Source: a bacterium (lineage in GTDB: Bacteria; Patescibacteriota; Patescibacteriia; JACQRZ01). Taken from it: 37,042 nucleotides of DNA. How positions within the stretch are numbered: the stretch's first letter is position 1; the number at the start of each line of letters is the position of its first letter. This document shows, one piece after another, positions 23,537 to 33,515 of this stretch. The stretch covers positions 1 through 37,042 of the forward strand of contig JAHFJA010000010.1 of assembly GCA_023246095.1 (NCBI GenBank). The letters run 5' to 3'. The notes below the pieces were generated by a model. It saw nothing but the letters and a program-made list of their open reading frames with translations. It was not told the DNA's origin and searched no databases. A program made the position numbers and the translations under genes.

Positions 23537-26500
23537 ACTGCAGTGGATGTTTGTTCCGATTGTCGCGCGGTGAGCACGGCGATCATCTCTTCATTGACCT
23601 CTTTGACCGCGTTACAAATAATTTTTGCATCGTTATCTTTAGTCGAAATCTTACCATCGATTGCGATTATCTTATCGACGTCCCAGCAACTAGCGGTATC
23701 TTTCAGAATTGAAGGAAACACGATCACTTCTACCGAATCAGTTAAGTCTTCAACCGTGACAAACAACATCGGCTCATTGGTCTTAGTATAGATCTTCTTG
23801 GCGGTTGTCACAATTCCGCTGACACGAACCGCAGTATTGTTTTTCTTTTGTTTGGCCTCAGCGCAGGGGATAACGAACTTCTCAAGCAAATGGCGTACGC
23901 TATCAAGTGGGTGCGCTGAAATGTATAGCCCCAACAACTCTTTTTCCCATGCAAGTTTTGTGCGCTGATCAATCTCATTCGGAGCTGCTACCATTTTGAA
24001 ACTCTGCATCGATGAAGATACTGGTAGGGCGCCAAACAAACTTGGCTGCCTCGACGAGCTTTCTTGTGATGTCCGTTTATGAAACGCAAGCATTCCCTCT
24101 ACATTATAGAACATTTGGTTGCGATCTCCAAAACAATCGAACGCGCCTGATCGTATAAAACTTTCTAATGACTTCTTATTGAGATCTTTGTCTTGTATCC
24201 GCATCAACAAATCCTCAAGAGAAGCATATTGGCCCTTTTCGGTTCTATCAGTAACGATAACTTCAACAATATGTGCACCAACATTTTTTATGGCCATTAA
24301 TCCAAATCGAATTTTGTCATTTTCCCCCGGTGTCGTTGCCTTCAAAACAGTAAAACTACCATTACTTTCATTGACGTTTGGTGCAAGAACTTCGATTCCC
24401 ATGCGGCGACATTCTTGAATAATTTCCATGACTTTTTCCGCATCGTTTGATTCAGCTGTGAGAACTGCTGTCATATACTCTGCAGGAAAATGCGCCTTCA
24501 TATAGGCGGTCCAGTACGCAACTAATCCATAACTGGCCGCATGCGCTTTGTTAAAACCATAGCCTTGGAACGGTTCAAACAACTTCCAAATATCTTCAGC
24601 TTTTTGTTTTGTCAATCCCCCATGTGACTGACAGCCCGCTACGAAAATTTGGTGCTGCTTTGCCATTTCTTCAGGTATTTTTTTACCAACTGCCTTTCTG
24701 AATTTATCTACCTCTTCCCATGTATAACCGGCCACTTCGATAGCGGTCATAAGCAAGTCATCTTGATACACCAACACGCCATACGTAGGCTCAAGAAAGT
24801 TTTTCATTGCCGGATGCGGATACGTTACCGGACTTGTACCGTTTTTACGCGCAATGTACTCATTGATGTTTTCAATTGGACCCGGACGATACAATGCCAC
24901 CATGAGGTTGATGTCATAGATCGACGTGGGTTTAAGATCTTTTAAAGATTTTGTCATACCCGCACCATTGAGCTGAAACAAACCCATCGTTTCACCTCGT
25001 GCCAGCATTTGATATGTTTTTTTATCGTCAACGGGCAATTTTTGTAAGTCAATCGTGATGCCATGTATTCGTTGAACACAATCGACGGCATCTCCCAAAA
25101 TAGAGAGGTTGGTGATACCCAAAAAATCAAATTTCAAAAGACCTGCTTCCTCAATATCATACATGTTGTATTGAGTGATAATTTTTCCTCCTTTGGGATC
25201 AAACTGAACAGGCGCAAAATCAGTAAGAGGTGATGGCGCCATGACAACCCCCGCAGCATGAACAGACACGTGACGGACACATCCTTCAAGTTTTTTTGCT
25301 AAATCGATAATTTCTGTAGTTTCAGGATCACGTTCATAAATTTCCTTCAATTCCGGAACAATGTCCATTGCGTGATCCAAGGTCATCGGAGCCCCCTGGG
25401 CTCCTAATGGAATAAGATTAGAGATCATATCCCCTTTTGCATACGGATAACCTAATGCACGCGCCACGTCCCGTACGGCACCCTTCGCCATCATGGTACC
25501 GAATGTACCGATTTGAGCGACTTTATCGGCGCCATACGTGTCAACTGCATATTGAATCATTTCCGCACGTCGATTGTCAGCAAAGTCCATATCGATATCA
25601 GGCGCTGATGGTCGAAATGGATTTAAAAAACGTTCAAACGGGATATTGAATTTAATAGGATTAACATTGGTAATACCAATTAAAAACGTAACCATGGATC
25701 CTGCAACCGATCCGCGAATGTTTGTCAATATACCCTTTTCACGCGCATATCGAATCAAATCACCCACAACCAAGAAATATGGAGAATATCCCTTGTCACG
25801 AATTATTTTCAATTCATATTCAATGCGCTCTTTCATCACATCATCCATTTCTAATTCCCGCTCGCCAATTCCTCTATACACCCATTGACGAAGTTCATCA
25901 TCGTGAGAGGTAGCACCTGGCGATAATGCGATATTGGGAAATACCCACCTCCCCAATTCAAGTTCGATATTGCATCGCTCCGCTATTTTTGAAGTTTGCT
26001 CAACCGCCTCAGGTGCATATGAAAGATTTGAGTACGCGGTTTCAGTATCAATAAATGAATAATCTTCCCCATCAGAAAACAAATCTCCTGCACCTTGCAC
26101 GGCCAGTAGGGTTTTGTGTGCTTTTGCATCCTCCGTCAAAAGATAGTGCGTATCTTGAGTACCAACCAAAGGAATACTGAGTTCTTTCGATAAATCCATC
26201 ACTGCATAATTCAACTCTGTCTGACGAGGTACTCCAGGGTGATGCATTACTTCAAGGAAATAATTATCTTCTCCAAAAATATATTGATATTCTTGGGCAA
26301 TGGCCTTTGCCTCATCATGTTTTCCTTCAAGAATTTGTCGTGCAAGCTCTCCTCCCATACAACCCGATAACGCAATAATTCCTTCATGGTGTTCACGAAG
26401 GAGGTCTCTATCCATGCGTGGTTTGTAATAATACCCCTCTAGGTTTGCCGCAGTTACCAGTTTAATGAGATTGAGGTACCCCGTTATGTTTGTTGCCAAC

Positions 26501-26784
26501 AAAGTAAGATGGAAACGCTTATTGTCAATATTGGGCTGTTTATCAAAACGAGTACGATTGGCGACATAAGCCTCAACACCGATAATTGGTTTAACACCCG
26601 CCTTTGTAGCTTTTTTATAAAATTCAATAGCACCATGCATGTTGCCGTGATCAGTTACAGCTACCGCGGGCATACCCAGTGATTTTGTCCGTTTTACTAA
26701 TCCGTCTATCTTAGAAAGACCATCCAAAAGACTGTAGTGGCTATGAGTATGCAAATGTATAAATGGCGGCCGTTCTGACTGCAT
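23533..26784 (-). CDS. dnaE: DNA polymerase III subunit alpha
   Basis: DnaE is the replicative polymerase subunit. The 1083-aa protein has the N-terminal PHP domain (FIHLHTHSHYSLLDG, AVTDHGNMHGAIEF), the palm with catalytic aspartates in PDIDMDF (about residues 399-405) and LKFDFLGITNLSIL, the thumb/fingers region (FNKAHAASYGLVAYWTAYMK), a helix-hairpin-helix segment and a C-terminal OB domain (VRVSGIVTTAKKIYTK). Length fits a standard DnaE1 without an inserted exonuclease. The ATG at 26784 has no Shine-Dalgarno. It follows the small membrane protein by 25 nt and overlaps the next gene by 4 nt, so it sits in the middle of a long operon with envelope and tRNA-synthetase genes. Confidence 0.97.
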   Translation of the reverse strand: MQSERPPFIHLHTHSHYSLLDGLSKIDGLVKRTKSLGMPAVAVTDHGNMHGAIEFYKKATKAGVKPIIGVEAYVANRTRFDKQPNIDNKRFHLTLLATNITGYLNLIKLVTAANLEGYYYKPRMDRDLLREHHEGIIALSGCMGGELARQILEGKHDEAKAIAQEYQYIFGEDNYFLEVMHHPGVPRQTELNYAVMDLSKELSIPLVGTQDTHYLLTEDAKAHKTLLAVQGAGDLFSDGEDYSFIDTETAYSNLSYAPEAVEQTSKIAERCNIELELGRWVFPNIALSPGATSHDDELRQWVYRGIGERELEMDDVMKERIEYELKIIRDKGYSPYFLVVGDLIRYAREKGILTNIRGSVAGSMVTFLIGITNVNPIKFNIPFERFLNPFRPSAPDIDMDFADNRRAEMIQYAVDTYGADKVAQIGTFGTMMAKGAVRDVARALGYPYAKGDMISNLIPLGAQGAPMTLDHAMDIVPELKEIYERDPETTEIIDLAKKLEGCVRHVSVHAAGVVMAPSPLTDFAPVQFDPKGGKIITQYNMYDIEEAGLLKFDFLGITNLSILGDAVDCVQRIHGITIDLQKLPVDDKKTYQMLARGETMGLFQLNGAGMTKSLKDLKPTSIYDINLMVALYRPGPIENINEYIARKNGTSPVTYPHPAMKNFLEPTYGVLVYQDDLLMTAIEVAGYTWEEVDKFRKAVGKKIPEEMAKQHQIFVAGCQSHGGLTKQKAEDIWKLFEPFQGYGFNKAHAASYGLVAYWTAYMKAHFPAEYMTAVLTAESNDAEKVMEIIQECRRMGIEVLAPNVNESNGSFTVLKATTPGENDKIRFGLMAIKNVGAHIVEVIVTDRTEKGQYASLEDLLMRIQDKDLNKKSLESFIRSGAFDCFGDRNQMFYNVEGMLAFHKRTSQESSSRQPSLFGALPVSSSMQSFKMVAAPNEIDQRTKLAWEKELLGLYISAHPLDSVRHLLEKFVIPCAEAKQKKNNTAVRVSGIVTTAKKIYTKTNEPMLFVTVEDLTDSVEVIVFPSILKDTASCWDVDKIIAIDGKISTKDNDAKIICNAVKEVNEEMIAVLTARQSEQTSTAV

Positions 26785-26809
26785 GAAGTGGGGGTCTTAA
26801 GGGTATTGC

Positions 26810-27088
26810 TCACTTTTTACCTCGTCCGCGATTTCGTTGCAAGGAGGATATCACACCGCCAATAGTTTTAGCGATAACAATAGCTTGTTTCAAACGAGTA
26901 GCCGCATTACCCCCCAGTGTACAAAGACGAATAATGCTGCCTTTACATTCATCAACCACTTCATTCAGTTGTCGCAAAATACGGATACTATACAGTAACG
27001 CGATGATAGAAAGCACCACCACAGCAACTCCCCCTACAATGATGAGACCAAGGCAAAATTGGAGAAGTATTGTTATAAAAGTATCCAT
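26810..27088 (-). CDS. Small single-pass membrane protein, 92 aa
   Basis: I do not recognise the family. The protein has one strong membrane segment (about residues 5-32, ITILLQFCLGLIIVGGVAVV) and a ~55-residue cytoplasmic amphipathic helix ending in a very basic tail (SSLQRNRGRGKK). The overall form resembles DUF948-like or small membrane-scaffold proteins, but that is only by shape. It lies 3 nt after the PDZ protein and 25 nt before dnaE, in the same operon. No Shine-Dalgarno is present. Confidence 0.65.
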   Translation of the reverse strand: MDTFITILLQFCLGLIIVGGVAVVVLSIIALLYSIRILRQLNEVVDECKGSIIRLCTLGGNAATRLKQAIVIAKTIGGVISSLQRNRGRGKK

Positions 27089-27091
27089 ATG

Positions 27092-28189
27092 TTATTTAAG
27101 AATCAATGGTATATCCAACATTTTATTATCACGTTGGACTCCAAGATCTACCGTGCTCCCCGGCTTGTACTGACTTAAAATATCTGAAAAACTCCGATTA
27201 ATATCAATATTCTCATTATTTACATCAATGATCACGTCACCCTTCTTTAACCCGAACGACGCCGCAGAAATGACAGCGGGTCCTGGATCAACGATCGTTG
27301 CACCGGTGATATCTAATGAGGGCTTACTAACCTGCGTATAGGGCATCCATGCATTGTCGTAATAACTTATATTGGTGGAAATGCGTTTAACGGAATTATT
27401 GACCAATACTTGCTCCAACGAACCACGAAAATGGTCTGCGGGGATAATGCCACTACGATCTGCGATACCAATAATATCGCCATTGTCCATAACGATGGCT
27501 TGCCCAACAACAGAAAATGACATATCGGGATTTAATCGTTTTGAAAGTGTATTAGTGTGAAGAATATAATTATCCGCTGTTGCAGCTGACGCATAGTGAG
27601 GCTGTCCAATATACACGGTCGACACGTTAGTATCACTTGATACGGAATAACTAGATACAAGACCGGTCATGCTCTGTTCCCAAGCAAATGATGCAGGGCG
27701 CAATGATACTCCATCCAATTTTATAAAAGAAACCCCCGAAGCAGGATCATTAATCGTTTGACCTATCGGATAGACTTTTTGTTTGTATATAGCAATGTAC
27801 TTATATTGAACTTTTGTATCCTTCTTTTCTACTGTCGGCACTAAGAGCGCACTCGGTACAACCATCCATCCGTCGGCGGACACTGCAACAGCATCTCCCA
27901 TGTATGATTGCTTAGTCGGCAATGGGTAGAGACTATTTGCCTTATCCGTAACTTCAACACGATAAAGAGCCACCAAACTTGGTGATGTATGAGCAATTAA
28001 ATCAAAAAGTCCTAGCGCCTGCGATCCTCTCGGTTTTTGAATTTGTGCCTGGGAAGGAACAAATTGCTGTATGTAATTAATGTATTGTTGACCACTCAAA
28101 CCGCCGACATATCCGGCAGCAAGACCAAGAGCAGTAACTCCCAGCATTACAGTTATTGAAAACGATTTTGATGGATGTGAAATGGCCAT
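27092..28189 (-). CDS. HtrA-like membrane protein with degraded protease triad and PDZ domain
   Basis: The 365-aa protein has an N-terminal membrane anchor (about residues 10-30), a trypsin-like fold region and a C-terminal PDZ domain (ISAASFGLKKGDVIIDVNNE). Compared with HtrA/DegP, the catalytic positions are changed: the segment GDAVAVSADGWMVVPSALL aligns with the GSGVII-DG-IVTNNHVV motif with Ala at the His site, NDPASGVSFIKL has Gly at the Asp site, and FSVVGQAIVMDNGDIIGI has no GNSGGP. So it is probably an inactive, scaffold-like pseudoprotease. Whether the Ser aligned here is the nucleophile is uncertain. The ATG at 28189 is used; an in-frame TTG is at 28201. The gene follows the 254-aa membrane protein by 2 nt. 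Confidence 0.75.
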   Translation of the reverse strand: MAISHPSKSFSITVMLGVTALGLAAGYVGGLSGQQYINYIQQFVPSQAQIQKPRGSQALGLFDLIAHTSPSLVALYRVEVTDKANSLYPLPTKQSYMGDAVAVSADGWMVVPSALLVPTVEKKDTKVQYKYIAIYKQKVYPIGQTINDPASGVSFIKLDGVSLRPASFAWEQSMTGLVSSYSVSSDTNVSTVYIGQPHYASAATADNYILHTNTLSKRLNPDMSFSVVGQAIVMDNGDIIGIADRSGIIPADHFRGSLEQVLVNNSVKRISTNISYYDNAWMPYTQVSKPSLDITGATIVDPGPAVISAASFGLKKGDVIIDVNNENIDINRSFSDILSQYKPGSTVDLGVQRDNKMLDIPLILK

Positions 28190-28191
28190 AA

Positions 28192-28956
28192 TTAACGCCA
28201 ACGAGTGGTTATCAATACTAATAATACCACAACGGCGATGATGACACCATTACGAATCATCTCTTTTCGAGTCAGCTCTTTTTGCAAAGCGGCAATTCCC
28301 AAATGCACCGTCATATAGTAGCAGAGAACAAGCCATAGTGCGTTTACAAAATACACACTGGGTAATATTTGTGTTGCGAATATCAATTGAGTCATCACCG
28401 TCAACGCAACAACAACGTAATACCAACGCCGTCGCAACGAGACATCGTGAATCCACATATTTTGAATGATCGTCAAAAAGAGAAAAAGAAGAAGCGGTCC
28501 AATGCTGTACCAAATTGGAATATCCTGATAGAAACTTAACGCATACACCAACACAGTAGCATAAAACACATTCACAATACCGGTGTAACTCGTAATATGT
28601 GGCAAGGCTCTTTTTTGATATCGGTCAAACTTATAGAGAAAATAATATACATTACCTAAAAAAATGTATTGAAGAATGCATTGCGCGATAGCGACAGTAT
28701 AGAGAAAGTGAATATCTTCGACGTAAAAAAGAACAGCCCAGGCCAACAGCATATGAAACACAATAGGGAACGTTATGCTAACCACATCCCATTTCCGTTC
28801 CTGTCGAGGAAAGAGGAAAAATAGCATGATATCTTGAAGCACAAACGAAGCGACAACCGCTTGAAAATAAAAAGACGGATATTGCAAAACAAAAATCATG
28901 GAAGCTGTTATAGCCAACGGGACGAGAACAATCAGAGATAAACGAAGGAATTTCAT
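28192..28956 (-). CDS. Polytopic membrane protein of unknown function, 254 aa
   Basis: I do not recognise the family. The protein has seven or eight hydrophobic segments through its length, for example LSLIVLVPLAITASMIFVLQ near the start and NGVIIAVVVLLVLITT at the end, with short loops rich in Arg (FPRQERKWD, RRRWYYV). It has no visible catalytic motif. It lies between the glycosyltransferases and the HtrA-like protein; a role in envelope polysaccharide handling is possible by context but unsupported. Its ATG is 15 nt after the glycosyltransferase stop and has no Shine-Dalgarno. Confidence 0.7.
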   Translation of the reverse strand: MKFLRLSLIVLVPLAITASMIFVLQYPSFYFQAVVASFVLQDIMLFFLFPRQERKWDVVSITFPIVFHMLLAWAVLFYVEDIHFLYTVAIAQCILQYIFLGNVYYFLYKFDRYQKRALPHITSYTGIVNVFYATVLVYALSFYQDIPIWYSIGPLLLFLFLTIIQNMWIHDVSLRRRWYYVVVALTVMTQLIFATQILPSVYFVNALWLVLCYYMTVHLGIAALQKELTRKEMIRNGVIIAVVVLLVLITTRWR

Positions 28957-28971
28957 AACAAAAACATCATT

Positions 28972-30087
28972 TTAAGGCCGAGTAGTAAGGATTTTTAACG
29001 TTTCTTTTGCCGCCTGTGCCCAACTAAACTGTGATACGCGAGCAAATCCCATTTTCTGCAATTCAGTTCGCAATACAGAATTATACCGTATCTTCTTAAT
29101 AATTTCAAGCCATGCGGTTGGGTCATCCGGTGAGGCATACAAAGCTGCCTGTGCATACACCTCAGGCAAACAAGAAGCTGATGAAGCAATCACTGGAAGC
29201 CCGTATGACATCGCTTCCAGTCCCGGTAGCCCAAATCCTTCCTCTTGAGAAGGAAACACATACGCCAAAGCATTACAATACAATTCACTTAGTGCTTCTT
29301 CCGACACAAAACCTCGATGTTCAATAAACGACTGCAAATCCTCGCGTATGATACGTAGTCGTAGTTCTTTAGCAAAGTAATCTTCTTGACCAACCATAAC
29401 GATTCTCATATCCGATGATTCTTTCTTTAGACTATGGGCAACCTTGAGCAGAAGTTCGAGATTCTTGTGAGGGTAAGCATTCCCCACATATAACATGTAT
29501 GGTTTTATACTGTTGTTTGAAGATACCGCACTGCAGGCCGGTACATCCATCGCCGCTTCATAAATTCTTGTGATCTTTGTTTCATCGCAATGTAGAGCGG
29601 AAATAATATCTCGTTTTACGTAATCCGTCGGAACAATAATTTTTTTGGCTTGTTTTACTGCTCGTCTGAGTACATATTGATACGCCGCATATTTGATATC
29701 GTAAATCAACGATAATCGTGTCGTTGCTGCGAGACGCGCAGAACGCGGCATTTTTAACAGAATGAGATCGTGGATAGTAACAATGAACGGTTTTTTATAC
29801 CAAATAGGCACGTTAAAATGGGGAAAATGGACAACATCAAGCTTATGCTGATTCAGAAGGCGTGGAAAAAAAAGCTGTTCTTGGATGGAATACCAACGAA
29901 AAGGCGCTAGAACAGTTTTAATGCGCGCGTTTTTTGGTACAAAATCAACCATCCCCTCTTCTGATAGAAAGACAGTTAGTGTATGTCCCACCAGATCCAT
30001 TTTGTCATATTGAAGCAATAATTGTTCAACATACCGCCCCAGCCCTTGGCCTTTTTGGAATAATCGTGCGTCAAATCCAATATTCAT
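28972..30087 (-). CDS. GT4-type glycosyltransferase
   Basis: The 371-aa protein is a GT-B fold retaining glycosyltransferase that would transfer a sugar from a nucleotide donor to an envelope glycan or lipid acceptor. The N-terminal acceptor domain begins MNIGFDARLFQKGQGLGRYV, and the C-terminal donor domain holds the signature FPSQEEGFGLPGLEAMSYG with the E-x7-E pair, after the donor-site YVGNAYPHKNLELLL. Substrates cannot be read. The ATG at 30087 overlaps the stop of the upstream glycosyltransferase as ATGA, so both are translated together. It is similar in plan to that neighbour; they may add successive sugars. Confidence 0.88.
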   Translation of the reverse strand: MNIGFDARLFQKGQGLGRYVEQLLLQYDKMDLVGHTLTVFLSEEGMVDFVPKNARIKTVLAPFRWYSIQEQLFFPRLLNQHKLDVVHFPHFNVPIWYKKPFIVTIHDLILLKMPRSARLAATTRLSLIYDIKYAAYQYVLRRAVKQAKKIIVPTDYVKRDIISALHCDETKITRIYEAAMDVPACSAVSSNNSIKPYMLYVGNAYPHKNLELLLKVAHSLKKESSDMRIVMVGQEDYFAKELRLRIIREDLQSFIEHRGFVSEEALSELYCNALAYVFPSQEEGFGLPGLEAMSYGLPVIASSASCLPEVYAQAALYASPDDPTAWLEIIKKIRYNSVLRTELQKMGFARVSQFSWAQAAKETLKILTTRP

Positions 30088-31238
30088 AGAGATAATGGTG
30101 AGTTGGCTACGTGTTGAAGAACATTCAGTGTTTTCTCTGATGTCGCTTTCCAACTATATTGTTGCGCCTTTTCCTTTCCCTTTTTTGAAAGAGAAACCCG
30201 AAGAGATGCATTTGATAATACAACATCGAGAGCGCGACTCATCGCGTGAGGATTATAAGGGTCTGTATAATAAGCACTATCCCCCGCCGTTTCGATGATT
30301 GCAGAGTTCGGACTCGTAATAACAGGCGTTCCCATAGCCATAGCCTCTAGTAGTGGGAGCCCAAATCCTTCATAAAACGACGGATACACGAACACTGACG
30401 CGCGACGCGTCAACATCGCAAGCGCATCATACGTTAGGTCATGATGGATATGTATTGACGATGAATGTTTCGCTGGTACCATAGCACGAAAACGATTCGC
30501 CCATTTTCCTTGTCGTCCCACCAAATACAACGATACATCGGATGTATGCGGATTACGCTCACGAAGTAAACAAAATCCCTCAACAACAGAAGCAATATTC
30601 TTTCGGGGATCGTGTGATGTTGAAGCAACAATGATACGCCCTGTCGCTTGAACTTCTTTACCGGTTGAAATTGGTGTAGATAAATATGCAGAGTTAATAC
30701 CCAAATGAGTGACGGTAATTTTTGAATCGGGGATACCAAACTCTTTAATCATGTCTTCCTTTGTATATTCTGAAACAGCGAGGAGATGTTGTGCGCGAGA
30801 AAAAAGCAGATGAGGGTTTACGGCCGTATGCCACCAGCGTTGTTTGCGGGAATAAAATTCGGGATATCGTTGAAAGCTAACATCGTGCGCGGTCATCACC
30901 ACTTTTTGGAAAGAAGAAAGTGATACAAAATTTAAATTTGGCAACAACCAGGCATCAATAGGAGTGGGAACAATTTTTTTTATCAATACATCAAATGTGG
31001 GTCTACGAGAAAGATACAGTGACATATTGGTGATTTTGTTGGGTACTCGATGCACATAAGACACCACATTTTTTGCTTCCGAGACCCACGACGGAAACCT
31101 GACGTGTGACCCGCTAAAAAACAATACAAACGTATGTTCAGGCGCTAATTGCGAACAGGTATACGCGACCATGGAGGTATACTCTGCAATACCCCCCATA
31201 CCCTCTTGAGCCGGCCGCATGTCAATGGCAAAAGTCAT
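30084..31238 (-). CDS. GT4-type glycosyltransferase
   Basis: The 384-aa protein has the same GT-B plan as its neighbour: N-terminal MTFAIDMRPAQEGMGGIAEYT, the middle HLLAVSEYTKEDMIKEFG, donor-domain STSHDPRKNIASVVEGF, and the signature YPSFYEGFGLPLLEAMAMG with the E-x7-E pair. It is a retaining glycosyltransferase of the mannosyl/galactosyl/glucosyl-transferring kind, but donor and acceptor are unknown. It starts 6 nt after ftsQ and overlaps the next glycosyltransferase by 4 nt. Together with ftsQ and rodA/PBP2 elsewhere in the window it forms a modest envelope-biosynthesis set. Confidence 0.88.
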   Translation of the reverse strand: MTFAIDMRPAQEGMGGIAEYTSMVAYTCSQLAPEHTFVLFFSGSHVRFPSWVSEAKNVVSYVHRVPNKITNMSLYLSRRPTFDVLIKKIVPTPIDAWLLPNLNFVSLSSFQKVVMTAHDVSFQRYPEFYSRKQRWWHTAVNPHLLFSRAQHLLAVSEYTKEDMIKEFGIPDSKITVTHLGINSAYLSTPISTGKEVQATGRIIVASTSHDPRKNIASVVEGFCLLRERNPHTSDVSLYLVGRQGKWANRFRAMVPAKHSSSIHIHHDLTYDALAMLTRRASVFVYPSFYEGFGLPLLEAMAMGTPVITSPNSAIIETAGDSAYYTDPYNPHAMSRALDVVLSNASLRVSLSKKGKEKAQQYSWKATSEKTLNVLQHVANSPLSL

Positions 31239-31244
31239 ATACGT

Positions 31245-32153
31245 TTATTTCTTCTTAATATATATCCGATTATCAAAACGTACATCGACATATTGAAGGT
31301 CATTTCGATCTTTATCTACTCGTTGCTGCAATACGACACGCAAATGATCAATCTGTTCATCAACATGTTCAAATACATTGATCCGTATCGACCAGCGCTG
31401 TGTAGTTACAATTTCAATATCATGCTCAAGTGGTTTTGTTACAATATAATATGGCTCTATGTGCTGTGAAGCGAGCTTATCCCGCAACGTACCCATAGCC
31501 TCAACAGTATGAGGCGATAATACCGTCATGCCTGATGACGTATCAGAATTTGTACTATCTTGGATAAATAACAAAGGAGGTGCTTTTAACTCGGTCTTTG
31601 CAGGGGGAGTACGAATAGGAGCGATCGTTCCAAAATTATCAGCAGACGGAAGTGCGTACGGTATATCAGTGAGCAAATCCGCATCAACTTCCTTTATAAT
31701 TATACCTCTCCCATCCACTTTGTAATATTTTCCTTTAGTGTACCAGATAGCCTGAAACGGTTCCTCGTACACATTTATCTTTAGTGTATTGGGCGATTGT
31801 TTCTCAATCGAAAGCTGACTGATGGCATATTCTTCCCAAATTGCGTGTTGAGCCGCTTCGCTATCAAAAAATGATATGTTTCTCTGCGGAAAAATGTGAT
31901 ATCTACTTTGGTCCATCTGGGAAAAAATAAGCCGTCGAACACCTGACATATCCAGACCATTAGCACCGCTGATTTCTACATAATCAATAACGAAATGAGG
32001 AGAAAACCAAATAAAATAGATCGACAAAAAAAGACTGAGGACTGGAATCCCAATCGCCATATATAGACCTATCCTCAACCACTGACGCCGTGATAGCGGA
32101 CGCCTTGCTTGAGAAGGAACAGGAACAGAAAGCTGAATACGCCGTAATTGCAT
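31245..32153 (-). CDS. ftsQ: Cell division protein FtsQ/DivIB-like
   Basis: FtsQ/DivIB joins the divisome and links FtsL/FtsB to the septal peptidoglycan machinery. The 302-aa protein has a basic cytoplasmic N-terminus, one membrane segment (about residues 29-51), a POTRA domain (HFVIDYVEISGANGLD through NTLKINVYEEPFQAIWYTKG) and a beta domain ending with the characteristic LQYVDVRFDNRIYIKKK. A ~35-residue Pro/Ala/Ser-rich stretch in the middle is probably a flexible insert. The family is poorly conserved in sequence, but domain order is clear. Usual neighbours (murB, ddl, ftsA, ftsZ) are missing; it follows serS by 33 nt. Confidence 0.82.
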   Translation of the reverse strand: MQLRRIQLSVPVPSQARRPLSRRQWLRIGLYMAIGIPVLSLFLSIYFIWFSPHFVIDYVEISGANGLDMSGVRRLIFSQMDQSRYHIFPQRNISFFDSEAAQHAIWEEYAISQLSIEKQSPNTLKINVYEEPFQAIWYTKGKYYKVDGRGIIIKEVDADLLTDIPYALPSADNFGTIAPIRTPPAKTELKAPPLLFIQDSTNSDTSSGMTVLSPHTVEAMGTLRDKLASQHIEPYYIVTKPLEHDIEIVTTQRWSIRINVFEHVDEQIDHLRVVLQQRVDKDRNDLQYVDVRFDNRIYIKKK

Positions 32154-32186
32154 GGTAATCGTGGCGAAACGTAAATAAAGAAAAAA

Positions 32187-33503
32187 CTACAGAATTGAGG
32201 AACCAACTTTATTAATGCGACAATAATCGCGGAGAACTTCTGGTATAGCTACCGTTCCGTCCTCATTTTGATAATTCTCAATAATCGCTATCAAGAGACG
32301 ACCAATCGCAAATGCAGTAGCGTCATTTGTATGAACAAACTCAAGCTGCCCTTCATCACGACGTACGCGTGTGTTAAGTCTCCGTGCCTGGTAATCAGTC
32401 ATGTAATCGGCCGTATGAGTCTCCCGATACGTATTTTGACCAGGAAGCCATACTTCAATATCAACACCGCGCGCGTTAGGTTTACCAATATCTGCCGTAC
32501 ACTTTAATAAAACGCGATACGGTAATTGTAATTGCTGCATCAAATATTCTTGAATCGCAACCATAAACTTGTGCTCTTCCAACGATTGATTATGGGTGCT
32601 GAAACTCTCCATTTCCAGCTTGTCAAATTGATGCATGCGAAAAATTCCTTCCATATCTTTACCATACGTCCCCGCTTCCTTTCGAAAAGACGTTGCATAT
32701 CCAAGATAGCGTACGGGCAATTCTTTCTCTTCAAAAATCTCATCCGTATGCATACTCCCCAATACATGTTCAGCGCTTCCCTGAAGCCACAACTCTTCCC
32801 CCTCAATCTTATAACGATCATCGCGAGGTTCAAGACGGTCCATCGCATCGTAGGGCTCTGTCTTAATCATGAGCGGTGGTAAGACGGGGATGAACGCGTT
32901 CGCACTCACCGTAAGTCCATTATCAGCAATAATACGTGCAAGAATCATTTCATTGCCAAGCGTTTCAATGACAAACTGTACGATAGCGAGTTGCAAGCGC
33001 ACCAAATCCCCTTTTATATAAGCAAAGCGTGAACCGGCGACGGTTGCTGCCCTTTTTTTATCGATCAAACCTTGAGCTTCCGCAATTTGCCAATGGTTTC
33101 TTATTTCAAAATCAAATACACGTTTTTCACCGACTTCTTTTACTACCACATTTTCGTCTTCAGTCTTTCCAATAGGGACGTCAGCAGTAGGTACATTTGG
33201 CACCTTTTTGAGTAAGGCGAGATATTCAGCCTCGATTATGGTGAGAGCCTCTTCTTGTTTCTTGATTTCATCTTTAAGATCTCGCATTTCCGCTATTTTG
33301 TTGTCGCGCTCTAATCCTTGCATCTTTGCTATCTCATCGCTAATGCGGTTCTGATGAGCTTTTACATCATCAACAATACGGATTGCATTACGACGTTTTT
33401 CATCAAGTTCCAATAGCAACGCAACATCAACGTCGGCATTTTTATTGCGCACAGAAGCTTCTACTTCCTCTTTATGTTCACGAATATATTTGATATCGAG
33501 CAT
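32187..33503 (-). CDS. serS: Seryl-tRNA synthetase
   Basis: SerRS charges tRNA(Ser). The 438-aa protein has the N-terminal tRNA-binding coiled coil (about residues 30-105), then the class II core: motif 1 region PVLPPLMIKTE, motif 2 FRKEAGTYGKDMEGIFRMHQF, and motif 3 NDATAFAIGRLLIAIIENYQ with EDGTVAIPEVLRDY. TxE serine-binding residues are replaced here by QGSAEHVLG, the usual place of the TAE/TSE motif; that reads as SAE, a conservative change. The length is normal. The ATG at 33503 lies 12 nt after the lysS stop and has no Shine-Dalgarno, so it is the second gene of the lysS operon. Confidence 0.96.
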   Translation of the reverse strand: MLDIKYIREHKEEVEASVRNKNADVDVALLLELDEKRRNAIRIVDDVKAHQNRISDEIAKMQGLERDNKIAEMRDLKDEIKKQEEALTIIEAEYLALLKKVPNVPTADVPIGKTEDENVVVKEVGEKRVFDFEIRNHWQIAEAQGLIDKKRAATVAGSRFAYIKGDLVRLQLAIVQFVIETLGNEMILARIIADNGLTVSANAFIPVLPPLMIKTEPYDAMDRLEPRDDRYKIEGEELWLQGSAEHVLGSMHTDEIFEEKELPVRYLGYATSFRKEAGTYGKDMEGIFRMHQFDKLEMESFSTHNQSLEEHKFMVAIQEYLMQQLQLPYRVLLKCTADIGKPNARGVDIEVWLPGQNTYRETHTADYMTDYQARRLNTRVRRDEGQLEFVHTNDATAFAIGRLLIAIIENYQNEDGTVAIPEVLRDYCRINKVGSSIL

Positions 33504-33515
33504 ATAACAAATCCA

